This document shows positions 54,849-63,074 of a stretch of 64,000 nucleotides of DNA, one piece after another. Each line of letters starts with the position of its first letter. Position 1 is the stretch's first letter. The notes below the pieces were generated by a model that did not search any database, was not told the DNA's origin, and was given only the letters and a program-made list of their open reading frames with translations. This DNA comes from 20CM-2-65-7 sp963830455. GTDB taxonomy: Bacteria > Gemmatimonadota > Gemmatimonadetes > Gemmatimonadales > GWC2-71-9. Position numbers and translations under genes: made by a program. The stretch lies in assembly GCA_963830455.1 (NCBI GenBank), contig CAWHMT010000002.1:434001-498000 (forward strand), given 5' to 3'.

Positions 54849-56176
54849 TGAGACTGCGTCTCGTTGTGCTCGCGATGTGTGCGCTGACCGCCGCGGCGCG
54901 GGCTCAGGCGCCGGGGCAGCCGCTCGACCGCATCGTGGCGGTCGTGGGGATGCGGCCGATTCTCGCGTCCGAAATCGAAGAGGAGATGATCCAGGCGCAG
55001 GCCCAGGGCCAGCAGCTGCCGCCGGATTCCGCGGGCCGCATGGCGGTGCGCCGTCAGATCCTCGATCGCATCGTCGAGCTGGAGCTGCTCGTCCAGCAGG
55101 CCCAGCGCGATACCACGATCAAGATCACGGATCAGGAAGTGCTCGATCAGGTCGAGCAGACGTTTCAGAACGTCCGCAAGCAGTTCCGGTCAGAGAACGA
55201 ATTCCGCGATCAGATTCGCCAGGCGCGATTCGGATCGATCGAGGAATGGCGTCGCTGGCTCGCCGACCAGCAGCGTCGCGAGCTGTACGCCCAGCGGCTG
55301 ATCGAATCGCAGCGGCAGCAGGGGAAGCTGCGCCCGATCCCGCCCACCGACGCCCAGATGCGCGAGTTCTGGGAGCAGAATCGCGCGCAGCAGCCCAAAC
55401 GTCCCGCCACCGTGTCCTTCCGGCAGATCGTGATCAAGCCGGTCCCCGACTCGGCGGCGAGGCGCATCGCTCAGCTGCAGGCCGAATCGCTGATGGTCGC
55501 GCTGCGCAGAGGAGGCGATTTCGCGGCCGCCGCCAAGCGCTTCTCCGACGACAGCGCCTCGGCGGCGCAGGGCGGAGAGCTGGGCTGGTTCCGCCGCGGC
55601 GTCATGGTGAAGGAATTCGAGGACATGGCGTTCCACCTCCGCCCCGGTGAGATCTCACCCGTGGTCGAGACGCCGTTCGGCTTTCACATCATCAAGGTCG
55701 AGCGCACGCAGCCCGCCGAGATCCTGGCGCGCCACATTCTGATCATGCCGGAGATCAGCGCGGCGCAGGTCGCCCTCGCGCGCAAGCTCGCGGATTCGCT
55801 GCACACGTCGCTCGCCCTGGACCTCGTCGGTTCGGGAGTGACGCTGGGCTCGAAGTTCGACCAGCTCGCGAAAACGTACGCCGACCCGCTCGAGCCGAAG
55901 CTCGCCGAGGAAGCGCCGCTGAGCGAGCTACCGGTGGAATACCAGCAAGTGTTAGCGGCCGATACGGTCCTCGGCTTGAGGCCGGTGATCGCCGAAGGCC
56001 TGGATACGCCGCGGCCCAAGTTCGTGGTGCTGGAACTGACGGCCCGCCACGAGGCCGGCGAGCTCGCGTTCGACGACGTGAAGCTGCGGATCCGCCAGTC
56101 GCTCGGCGACCAGCTGGCGATCCGCCACTTCGTCGATCAACTGCGGCGTCAGACGTACGTGGACATCAGGCTCTAG
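54848..56176 (+). CDS. surA: SurA-like periplasmic chaperone/PPIase
   Basis: A 442-residue protein. Signal peptide (RLRLVVLAMCALTAAARAQ), then the SurA N-domain (DRIVAVVGMRPILASEIEEEM near 26), then one good parvulin domain (about 185-290: VSFRQIVIKP, AAKRFSDDSASAAQGGELGWF, PVVETPFGFHIIKV). A second, degenerate parvulin unit follows (about 295-400, ARHILIMPE). pdxA starts one base later; the surA-pdxA order is also known in Gammaproteobacteria, which supports the SurA call. Confidence 0.9.
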   Translation: MRLRLVVLAMCALTAAARAQAPGQPLDRIVAVVGMRPILASEIEEEMIQAQAQGQQLPPDSAGRMAVRRQILDRIVELELLVQQAQRDTTIKITDQEVLDQVEQTFQNVRKQFRSENEFRDQIRQARFGSIEEWRRWLADQQRRELYAQRLIESQRQQGKLRPIPPTDAQMREFWEQNRAQQPKRPATVSFRQIVIKPVPDSAARRIAQLQAESLMVALRRGGDFAAAAKRFSDDSASAAQGGELGWFRRGVMVKEFEDMAFHLRPGEISPVVETPFGFHIIKVERTQPAEILARHILIMPEISAAQVALARKLADSLHTSLALDLVGSGVTLGSKFDQLAKTYADPLEPKLAEEAPLSELPVEYQQVLAADTVLGLRPVIAEGLDTPRPKFVVLELTARHEAGELAFDDVKLRIRQSLGDQLAIRHFVDQLRRQTYVDIRL

Positions 56177-56177
56177 C

Positions 56178-57044
56178 GTGGCCACTCCGCGTCCCCGCCT
56201 GGCGGTTGCCGTGGGCGACCCGCGAGGGATCGGACCGGAAGTCGTTCAGAAGGCGCTGCGCCAGCCGATTGCCGCCGACATCAAGATCGTCGGCAGCGGT
56301 GAGTGGGGCGGCAAGTCGCTCACCGACGTCCAGGCCGGCAAGCAAGCGGCCACCGGAATCGAGACCGCCGCGGGGATGGCGCTGCGCGGCGAAGTCGACG
56401 CCATCGTCACCGGCCCCGTCCACAAACTCGCGCTGCACGCCGCCGGGTATCGCTACCCCGGCGTCACCGAGTTGCTCGCGCACGTCGCGGGTGACGTCCC
56501 CGTCGCGATGATGTTGGCCACCGGCCGGCTGCGCGTCGTGCTCGTGACGACGCACTACTCGCTGCGCGACGCGATCGCGATGGTGACGACCGAGCGCGTG
56601 GTGCAGGCGGGTCGCATCGCCGGCGACGCGCTCAAGCAGTGGTGGGGGATCGCGGCACCGCGGCTCGCGGTCTGCGCGATCAATCCGCACGCCGGGGAGG
56701 GCGGGCTGTTCGGCGACGAGGACGACCGCGTGTTACAGCCGGCCGCCGACGAGCTGGGCGCGGCCGGCCCGTTGCCGGCGGACACCGTGTTCGTGCGAGC
56801 CCTGCGCGGGGAATTCGACGCCGTGCTCGCACCCTATCATGACGTGGGCATGACGGCAGTCAAAGTTTCGGGGTTCGGAGCCGGCGTGAACGTCACGCTG
56901 GGATTGCCGTTCATTCGCACGTCGCCCGATCACGGGACGGCGTTCGACATCGCGGGGAAGGGCGTCGCGGACGCGGGATCGATGCGCGCCGCGCTGGAGC
57001 TGGCAGTACAGCTCGCCGCCGCGCGCCGGGAGGCGCCGGTTTAG
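56178..57044 (+). CDS. pdxA: 4-hydroxythreonine-4-phosphate dehydrogenase
   Basis: A 288-residue PdxA of vitamin B6 synthesis, NAD-dependent. GDPRGIGPEV lies at 13-22, TGPVHKLALHAAG near 76, metal His in TTHYSLRDA near 123, INPHAGEGGLFGDED near 168, PYHDVGM near 219 and RTSPDHGTAFDIAG near 248. It is about 40 residues shorter than E. coli PdxA, mostly through loss of the segment between the first motif and TGPVHK. Start GTG at 56178. Its last 4 bp overlap the convergent CorC/CNNM gene. Confidence 0.94.
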   Translation: MATPRPRLAVAVGDPRGIGPEVVQKALRQPIAADIKIVGSGEWGGKSLTDVQAGKQAATGIETAAGMALRGEVDAIVTGPVHKLALHAAGYRYPGVTELLAHVAGDVPVAMMLATGRLRVVLVTTHYSLRDAIAMVTTERVVQAGRIAGDALKQWWGIAAPRLAVCAINPHAGEGGLFGDEDDRVLQPAADELGAAGPLPADTVFVRALRGEFDAVLAPYHDVGMTAVKVSGFGAGVNVTLGLPFIRTSPDHGTAFDIAGKGVADAGSMRAALELAVQLAAARREAPV

Positions 57045-58381
57045 CTCGACGGCTCTCCGACGTGCTCACCGGTGGCCGGCCACACCCGCACCCGTCCCAC
57101 GCGCCGCCCATCCATTTCGAGAATCTCGAAGGTCGTCCCGTCGAGATTGACCCGATCCCCGACCCTGGGGAGCCGACCGAGGCGCCCGAACAATAGCCCG
57201 CCGATCGTCGTGTAGTCCGTGTCGTCGAGCTGCAGTTTGAGCAGGCGATTCACGTCACTGATCTCCGTGCTGCCCGGAAGAATCGGGACGCCGCCGCCCA
57301 ATGCGTCGGCCTTGGTGGGGGCGCCTTGGGGCACTTGATCGTATTCGTCGTAGATCGCCCCGACAATCTCTTCGAGCAGGTCCTCCATCGTGACGAGCCC
57401 GGCGGTGCCGCCAAACTCGTCGAGCACGATCGCGAGGTGAACTTTCTGCCGCTTCATGTCGGCCAGCACGTCCTCGACTTCCCGCGTGCCGGGGACGAAG
57501 AACGCCGGGCGGGCGATGTCCTGGACCGGGGCCTCGGCGCCGGTGAGCAGGCCGCGGAGGATGTCCTTGGCGTGCACGATGCCGACGACGTCGTCGAGCG
57601 ACTCGCCGGTGACCGGGTAGCGGGAGCGGCCCGCGGCCGCGACGCGATCCGCGGCCTCGGCGAGGGACGCCCCGGCAGGCAGCGCCACGATGTCGGTGCG
57701 TGGGGTCATCACGTCGCGCGCGTTCTTCTCGCTGAACTCGAACACGCCTTCCAGCATGCGCGCATCGCCTGCGCCCAGCCCGCCGGTCTTGCGGCTTTGC
57801 TCGACGAGCATGCGAATCTCCTCGGGTGAATGCACGCGGTCGTGCTCGGTCCCGGCTTTCTTGATGCCGAGCAGGCGGATCAGGGCGTTCGAGCTGCGGT
57901 TGAGGAGCTCGGTGAACGGCCGCGTGATCCAGGAGAAAAAGATCAGCGGTGCGGCGACCCAGCGGCTCGTGCTTTCGGGATAGGTGATGGCCCACGCCTT
58001 GGGTGCCTGCTCGCCGACGACCACATGCAGGAAGGAAATCACCGCGACGGCCGCGACCGAGGCGACGCCGCCCCGCGTCAGGAACTCGAGGCTCGCCGGC
58101 AATGATGAGAACCAGTCGCGGAACAGGTGCGCGACGGTGTCTTCCGCGACGTAGCCGAGCAGGATCGAGGCGACGGTGATGCCGAGCTGGGCGGCGGAGA
58201 GTTGCCGGTAGAGATCCTGGAGTGCGCGGCGGACGGTGCGAGCTTTGCGGTCGCCGCGCCGGATCATCGCGTCGATCCGCGTCCGCCGCGCCGCCACCAA
58301 CGCGAATTCCGCCGCTACAAAGAAGGCGTTCGCCGCGACGAGCACGACGACCGCCACCAGGCGCCAGCCTAGGCCGCTCAC
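57041..58381 (-). CDS. CNNM/CorC-type membrane protein with CBS pair
   Basis: A 446-residue hemolysin-family protein. The N-terminal DUF21 transmembrane domain (about 1-195, with FFVAAEFALVAARRTRID) is followed by two CBS domains (about 215-335: TPRTDIVALP and VHLAIVLDEFGGTAGLVTMEDLLEEIVG). The C-terminal CorC/HlyC domain spans about 350-435. Relatives handle Mg2+ or Co2+ efflux. Start GTG at 58381 with AGGAC upstream. Divergent from the CDF transporter, giving a metal-transport pair around one promoter region of 37 bp. Confidence 0.93.
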   Translation of the reverse strand: MSGLGWRLVAVVVLVAANAFFVAAEFALVAARRTRIDAMIRRGDRKARTVRRALQDLYRQLSAAQLGITVASILLGYVAEDTVAHLFRDWFSSLPASLEFLTRGGVASVAAVAVISFLHVVVGEQAPKAWAITYPESTSRWVAAPLIFFSWITRPFTELLNRSSNALIRLLGIKKAGTEHDRVHSPEEIRMLVEQSRKTGGLGAGDARMLEGVFEFSEKNARDVMTPRTDIVALPAGASLAEAADRVAAAGRSRYPVTGESLDDVVGIVHAKDILRGLLTGAEAPVQDIARPAFFVPGTREVEDVLADMKRQKVHLAIVLDEFGGTAGLVTMEDLLEEIVGAIYDEYDQVPQGAPTKADALGGGVPILPGSTEISDVNRLLKLQLDDTDYTTIGGLLFGRLGRLPRVGDRVNLDGTTFEILEMDGRRVGRVRVWPATGEHVGEPSS

Positions 58382-58418
58382 GTCCTAAAGGTATTATGTT
58401 TGGCGCGAGGATACACTC

Positions 58419-59306
58419 GTGCTGCCCGCTGAAGCCCATTGCACCTATCGCGCGCCCATCAACGTCGAAACTCGACGCCGCCTCACGCTCGCGCTCGCGA
58501 TCACGACGATCGTGATGGTGGTCGAGCTGGTCGGCGGTTGGCTGGCCGGCTCACTCGCGCTGCTCGCCGATGCGGCGCACATGCTCGCCGACGTGGCAGC
58601 GCTCGGCCTGGCACTGATCGCGGCCTGGATCGCCCAGCGGCCCGCGACGCCACAGCGCTCGTTCGGCTTCCTGCGGTTCGAGATCCTGGCGGCGCTCGCC
58701 AACGGCGCGCTGCTGTTCGCCATCGCGATCGGCATCGGTGTCGAGGCGTGGCACCGGATGCGAGCTCCGGAAGCGGTGAACGGCTCGCTGCTCCTGGGCG
58801 TCGCCGCGATCGGATTCATCGCGAATCTCATTGCCGTGGTGATTCTCCACCGTGATCACCAGCACTCACTCAATCAAAAGGGCGCGTACCTGCACGTGCT
58901 CGGCGACCTGCTGGGGTCGGTTGGCGCGATCGTGGCGGGCATCATCGTGCTCGCGACCGGATGGGTGCTGGCGGATCCCCTTATTTCCGTGCTCATCGGT
59001 GCGCTCGTGCTCGTGAGCGCGTGGCGCCTGGTCAAGGAGAGCAGTGACGTGCTGCTCGAGGCCTCACCGGCGCACATCGCCATGTCGGAGGTACACGATC
59101 GTATCGCATCGGTACCCGGCGTCGAGTCGGTCCACGACTTGCACCTGTGGACGGTGACCAGCGGGGTCGTCGCAATGAGCGGACACCTGGTCGTGAAGAA
59201 CCCGAGCGACAATCAGCCTATTCTGGAAGCCGTGCAGGACCGCATGCGGGCGCTGGGGATCGCGCATGTGACGGTGCAGGTGGAGCGGGAGCCGACTTGC
59301 GACTAA
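58419..59306 (+). CDS. Cation diffusion facilitator (CzcD/ZitB-like)
   Basis: A 295-residue CDF exporter with six helices. The zinc site is made of LADAAHMLAD near 49-58 and YLHVLGDLLGS near 157-167 (HxxxD in both TM2 and TM5). A His-containing loop (HRDHQHSLNQ near 144) and a C-terminal ferredoxin-like domain (about 210-290) complete the fold. It exports Zn2+ or similar ions in exchange for protons. The GTG at 58419 is used. Confidence 0.94.
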   Translation: MLPAEAHCTYRAPINVETRRRLTLALAITTIVMVVELVGGWLAGSLALLADAAHMLADVAALGLALIAAWIAQRPATPQRSFGFLRFEILAALANGALLFAIAIGIGVEAWHRMRAPEAVNGSLLLGVAAIGFIANLIAVVILHRDHQHSLNQKGAYLHVLGDLLGSVGAIVAGIIVLATGWVLADPLISVLIGALVLVSAWRLVKESSDVLLEASPAHIAMSEVHDRIASVPGVESVHDLHLWTVTSGVVAMSGHLVVKNPSDNQPILEAVQDRMRALGIAHVTVQVEREPTCD

Positions 59307-59310
59307 CGAC

Positions 59311-59360
59311 GACGGTAAAGGACGGTAGGGGACGGTAAAGGACGGTAAGGGTAACCGTCC
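59311..59360. repeat. 10-bp tandem repeat (4 copies) ending in a hairpin
   Basis: Units of gacggtaaag (variants ggg and agg at the 3' end) occupy 59311-59350 exactly in 10-bp steps. The last unit forms a stem GGACGGT (59340-59346) with ACCGTCC (59354-59360). It follows the CDF stop and may end its transcript. Confidence 0.85.
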
Positions 59361-59373
59361 GTGACCGAATCCC

Positions 59374-59402
59374 TTGTACCATACCGTCACTCCGTTTATA
59401 CT
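59374..59402 (+). promoter_or_regulatory. Sigma70-like promoter for typA
   Basis: TTGTAC (59374-59379), 17 bp spacer, TATACT (59397-59402). The start codon of typA is 30 bp after the -10, leaving a short leader with a GGGA ribosome site. Confidence 0.65.
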
Positions 59403-59431
59403 GCGCCCCTCATTAAGGGAGCCGTAAAGCA

Positions 59432-61279
59432 GTGAAGATTCGCAACATCGCCATCATCGCCCACGTCGATCACGGCAAGACTACGCTCGTGGATCAGATG
59501 CTCCGCCAGTCCGGGGCGTTCCGCGCCAATCAGCAGGTGGCGGAGCGCGTCATGGATTCGAATCCGATCGAGCGTGAGCGCGGCATCACGATCCTCTCCA
59601 AGAACACGTCGGTACGGTGGGGCGACACGAAGATCAACATTGTGGACACCCCGGGACACGCCGATTTTGGCGGCGAAGTCGAGCGGATCCTGCGCATGGT
59701 GGATGGCTTTCTGCTGCTGGTAGATGCGGCCGAGGGGCCGATGCCGCAGACGCGGTTCGTCGCGGGGAAGGCGCTGGCGCTCGGACTCAAGCCGATCGTG
59801 CTGGTCAACAAGATCGACCGAAGCGACGCCGAGCCGCTGCGCGTGCACGACGAAGTGCTCGAGCTGCTGATGGACTTGGAGGCGACGCCGGAGCAGTTCA
59901 ATTGTCCCTTCCTCTATACGTCGAGTCGAGCGGGTACGGCGACGCTCGAGCTGGCGAAGGAGGGACCGGATCTGAAGCCGCTGTTCGAGACCATTTTGGC
60001 GACGATTCCACCGCCGAAGGCGACCGAGGCCGGGCCGTTTCAGATGCTCATCTCGACGCTCGATTATTCGTCGTACCTCGGACGGATCGGCATTGGACGC
60101 ATTGAGCGCGGCCAGGTGCATGTGGGCGACACGGTCGCCCTGTTGCCGATCGGCGAGCCGGGTCCTGTCGGCGACGGCAAGTTCGAGCAGGCAAAGATCG
60201 TGAAACTGTTCGCATTCGAGGGGTTGGAGCGCGTGGAGCTCGAGACGGCGGAGGCTGGTGAAATCGTTGCCGTCGCCGGGCTCGCCGGTGTCGAAATTGG
60301 GAAGACGGTGACGGCCCCGGATCATCTCGACCGGCTGGCGGGTATCGCGGTCGAAGAGCCGACGATCTCGGTCGACTTCCTCGTGAACAACTCGCCGCTG
60401 GCGGGGCGGGAAGGGAAGTTCGTGACCGGCCGGCAGCTGCGCGAGCGGCTGTACCGCGAGCTGGAACGCAACGTGGCGCTGCGGGTGGAAGACACGGACA
60501 CGCCGTACGCGTTCACGGTGTCGGGGCGTGGCGAGCTGCACCTCGGCATCTTGATGGAGACGATGCGACGCGAGGGGTACGAGTTCCAGGTGTCCCGGCC
60601 GCGCATCATTCCCCGTGAGGGGCCGAACGGCGAGCGGTTGGAGCCGTATGAGGAGCTGATGATCGATTGCCCAGAGGGGTACCTCGGGGTGGTCATGGAG
60701 AAGCTGGGGCCGAGGCGCGCGACGATGCTGGATATGAAGAATCCGGGGCTGGGGATGGTCCGTATGCGGTTCAAGATCCCGGCGCGCGGGCTCCTGGGGT
60801 ATCGTTCCGAGTTCTTGACGGATACGCGGGGAACAGGAATCATCCACCACCGCTTTTTCGAATACGATTTGTGGGCCGGCCCGCTGTCGGGTCGAAACCG
60901 CGGGGTGATGGTGGCGGACCGGGAGGGGGTCGTGGTGGCGTACGCCCTCTTCAATCTTCAGGAGCGCGGGACGATGTTCGTGCAGCCTGGCGATCCGGTC
61001 TATGAGGGGATGATCATCGCGGAGCACGTGCGGCCGGGCGATATGGACGTGAACGCGACGAAGGAAAAGAAGTTGACGAACATGCGCACCACCGCGGCGG
61101 ACGAGATGATTATCTTGGAGCCGCCGCGCCAGATGACCTTGGAGCTGGCGCTGGAGTACATCGAAGACGACGAGCTGATCGAGGTCACGCCCTCCTCGCT
61201 CAGGCTTCGCAAGCGCATGTTGGGCGCCACGGAGCGGCGCAAGCTGGCCCGCAGCGAGAAGCGGGCGCTGGAGGAGTAG
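59432..61279 (+). CDS. typA: Ribosome-associated GTPase TypA/BipA
   Basis: A 615-residue translational GTPase. G1 is AHVDHGKTT near 10, the switch RERGITIL near 50, DTPGHADFGGEVERIL near 74 and NKIDRSDA near 128. The EF-G-like domains and the TypA-specific C-terminus (SLRLRKRMLGATERRK near 590) follow. It acts in 50S assembly and stress growth. Start GTG at 59432. It is followed by a gene for a very acidic small protein with its own strong ribosome site. Confidence 0.96.
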   Translation: MKIRNIAIIAHVDHGKTTLVDQMLRQSGAFRANQQVAERVMDSNPIERERGITILSKNTSVRWGDTKINIVDTPGHADFGGEVERILRMVDGFLLLVDAAEGPMPQTRFVAGKALALGLKPIVLVNKIDRSDAEPLRVHDEVLELLMDLEATPEQFNCPFLYTSSRAGTATLELAKEGPDLKPLFETILATIPPPKATEAGPFQMLISTLDYSSYLGRIGIGRIERGQVHVGDTVALLPIGEPGPVGDGKFEQAKIVKLFAFEGLERVELETAEAGEIVAVAGLAGVEIGKTVTAPDHLDRLAGIAVEEPTISVDFLVNNSPLAGREGKFVTGRQLRERLYRELERNVALRVEDTDTPYAFTVSGRGELHLGILMETMRREGYEFQVSRPRIIPREGPNGERLEPYEELMIDCPEGYLGVVMEKLGPRRATMLDMKNPGLGMVRMRFKIPARGLLGYRSEFLTDTRGTGIIHHRFFEYDLWAGPLSGRNRGVMVADREGVVVAYALFNLQERGTMFVQPGDPVYEGMIIAEHVRPGDMDVNATKEKKLTNMRTTAADEMIILEPPRQMTLELALEYIEDDELIEVTPSSLRLRKRMLGATERRKLARSEKRALEE

Positions 61280-61336
61280 TCGGAAGAACGGGTCCTGGAG
61301 CAGTCGTTCGACAGAAACCTCAGCCGGAGGTGGGCA

Positions 61337-61582
61337 ATGCTGGCCCGCGAGACGTCGACGCGCTGGTCGCTCAAGCGCAGGAGCGACGACGTTGACGAGG
61401 AGTTCGGAGAATTCGAAGAGGACAAGGAACTCGACGAAGACTTCGATGATGAGCTCGACGAGGATGAGCTCGACGATGAGGATGCCGACGAAGACGATTA
61501 CGACGACCTCGACGACGAGTTCGACGAGGGGGATGAGGACGACTTCCGGCCCAAGAAGGGACCGAAAAGGGAATGGGAGTAG
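61337..61582 (+). CDS. Small highly acidic protein
   Basis: An 81-residue protein with a basic start (about 1-15), a tract in which nearly all residues from 17 to 70 are Asp or Glu, and a basic end (PKKGPKREWE). GGAGGTG lies six bases before the ATG at 61337, which argues that it is real. The codons (gac/gat/gag) match the strand's usage. It lies 57 bp after typA. No family is recognised; such polyacidic proteins may mimic nucleic acid or bind ribosomal or metal ligands, but that is inference. Confidence 0.72.
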   Translation: MLARETSTRWSLKRRSDDVDEEFGEFEEDKELDEDFDDELDEDELDDEDADEDDYDDLDDEFDEGDEDDFRPKKGPKREWE

Positions 61583-61588
61583 CGGTTC

Positions 61589-61644
61589 GACGGTTAGGCG
61601 GTTAGCCGGTTAGCAAACTCTAACCGCCTAACCGACTAACCGCC
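61589..61644. repeat. Inverted repeat of cggttag units (stem of about 25 bp)
   Basis: Arms 61589-61613 and 61620-61644 pair at 22 of 25 positions around a 6-base loop. Each arm contains three tandem 8-bp units cggttagN. It sits between the acidic protein and tRNA-Ile and could end transcription from typA. Confidence 0.85.
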
Positions 61645-61652
61645 TGCAGTGA

Positions 61653-61726
<74 letters not shown>

Positions 61727-61730
61727 CTGC

Positions 61731-61768
61731 CACAGATCACGCAGATCAACAACGGATCTGCGCAGATC
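61731..61768. repeat. Degenerate cagatc repeats with a 14-bp palindrome
   Basis: cacagatc and acgcagatc in direct order, then the perfect palindrome gatctgcgcagatc (61755-61768). It resembles cacagatt-type intergenic repeats that occur in many bacteria. Confidence 0.7.
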
Positions 61769-61809
61769 AGCGCCCGACAGGTCAGCCCTGTGCGGGCGCT
61801 TCTTCTTTT
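61769..61809 (+). terminator. Rho-independent terminator after tRNA-Ile
   Basis: AGCGCCCG with ACAGG pairs with CCTGT and CGGGCGCT (one bulge), then a T-rich run TTCTTCTTTT. The clearest intrinsic terminator in the window. Confidence 0.85.
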
Positions 61810-61948
61810 ACTGACCTAACACGCCGTCCGCGGGGGAGATCGTTGGCGCTTGACCTGGGAGAAGTAGTCCGGCGCCGGCGAGCAGAGTGCCATCGAGGAA
61901 ATCGCGGCGAGAGATCGGCTCAGTGATGCCGAGGCTATCGGTGCGATG
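61808..61948 (-). pseudogene. Remnant of a Tat-exported protein gene (N-terminal signal only)
   Basis: In frame with the TAA at 61808-61810, the minus strand reads a perfect twin-arginine signal: EPISRRDFLDGTLLAGAGLL followed by LPGQAPT. The SRRDF box and the DFL(N/D)GTLLAGAG style match Tat-exported oxidoreductases. The reading frame stops 24 codons after the hydrophobic core, and no ATG, GTG or TTG was found in the codons I read upstream, where the frame enters galM. So both ends are missing: the rest of the gene has been lost by deletion up to the terminator next to tRNA-Ile. Confidence 0.7.
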
Positions 61949-63071
61949 CCTGAAAGGCGATGATGGTCCGCGACCGATAGTGCTGACCCGGCCGGAGGAT
62001 CGTGGACGGGAAATTCGCGTGGTTTGGTGAATCGGGAAAATGCTGGGTTTCCAGACACAGCCCGGTGCGATGTCCGTAGACGTGCCCGCCTGTTCCCTTG
62101 ATCGTCCCGTCGAGAAAGTTGCCGGAGTAGAACTGCATACCGGGCTCCGTCGTACTGATGTCGATTTGCCGCCCGCTCATTGGATCCTCCAGCCGGGCCG
62201 CATGCGTCAACGCTGCGTGGGTGATCTGGTCGAGCACCCAGTTGTGATCGTAGCCACGCCCGAAGCGAAGCTGTTCGTGCGAGTCGTCGATCCGCGCCCC
62301 GATCGCGGTCGGTTGGCGGAAGTCGAACGGCGTGCCTGCGACCGGCGCGCGTTGCCCGGTCGGAATCAATGTCGAATCGACCGGCGTAAATGCCGACGCA
62401 TTGAGCGTCAGCACATGATCGAGAATGCTGCCCTGGCCGTCACCGTGGAGATTCCAGTAGGTGTGCTGCGAAAGATTGAGCGGGGTGGGCTTCGTCGTTG
62501 ACGCCTCATAATCGACGATCAGCTCGTCGCCATCGGTCAACGTGTAGGTGACCTGCACCGAGACTGCGCCCGGGTAGCCTTCCTCTCCATCTGGACTTTC
62601 GTAGCGGAGCCTGACACCCGCCGCACTGTCGCTGTGAAACGGCTCTCCGCTCCACAACACCTTGTCGAAACCGCGTTGGCCTCCATGCAGGGTGTTCGGC
62701 CCGTTGTTGCGCGCCAGGTGGTAGGTAACGCCGTCCAACGTGAATTGGCCGCGGGCGATGCGGTTCGCGTAGCGTCCCACGACGGCCCCGAAGTACGGTG
62801 ATCCCGCGACGTATCCGGCCAGGCTGTCGAATCCCAGCACGATATCGGCTCGCTTCCCGGTGCGATCGGGGGTCTGGATCGATGTAATGATCGCGCCGTA
62901 CGTCATGGCCCGCACCTCGATGCCGTGCGCGTTGGTGAGCGTGAAGAGCTCGACCCGGTTTCCATCCGGGAGCTGGCCGAACGGCGCCCGTTGCACAGCA
63001 CGATGTCGAGTGCAGCCTGTGAAGACGATCAGGGCAGCGATCGCAGTAACGACGTGACGGATCGAGATCAT
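61935..63071 (-). CDS. galM: Aldose 1-epimerase (galactose mutarotase), lipoprotein form
   Basis: A 378-residue exported mutarotase. Lipobox FTGC places the acylated Cys near 20. Active-site elements are GRYANRIARGQF near 98, NNGPNTLHGG near 121 (substrate His), LSQHTYWNLHG near 199 (second His), GYDHNWVLD near 274 and the catalytic Glu in CLETQHFPDSPN near 337. The ATG at 63071 comes 3 bp after the stop of the glycoside hydrolase, so the two probably work together on a galactoside: cleavage, then anomer conversion in the periplasm. Confidence 0.94.
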   Translation of the reverse strand: MISIRHVVTAIAALIVFTGCTRHRAVQRAPFGQLPDGNRVELFTLTNAHGIEVRAMTYGAIITSIQTPDRTGKRADIVLGFDSLAGYVAGSPYFGAVVGRYANRIARGQFTLDGVTYHLARNNGPNTLHGGQRGFDKVLWSGEPFHSDSAAGVRLRYESPDGEEGYPGAVSVQVTYTLTDGDELIVDYEASTTKPTPLNLSQHTYWNLHGDGQGSILDHVLTLNASAFTPVDSTLIPTGQRAPVAGTPFDFRQPTAIGARIDDSHEQLRFGRGYDHNWVLDQITHAALTHAARLEDPMSGRQIDISTTEPGMQFYSGNFLDGTIKGTGGHVYGHRTGLCLETQHFPDSPNHANFPSTILRPGQHYRSRTIIAFQASHR

Positions 63072-63074
63072 CGG

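Noticed and set aside
61816..62058. 80-codon minus-strand frame overlapping galM as a separate gene
   Set aside because: It is out of frame with both galM and the Tat remnant and shows no signal or motif; the Tat-signal frame explains the region better.
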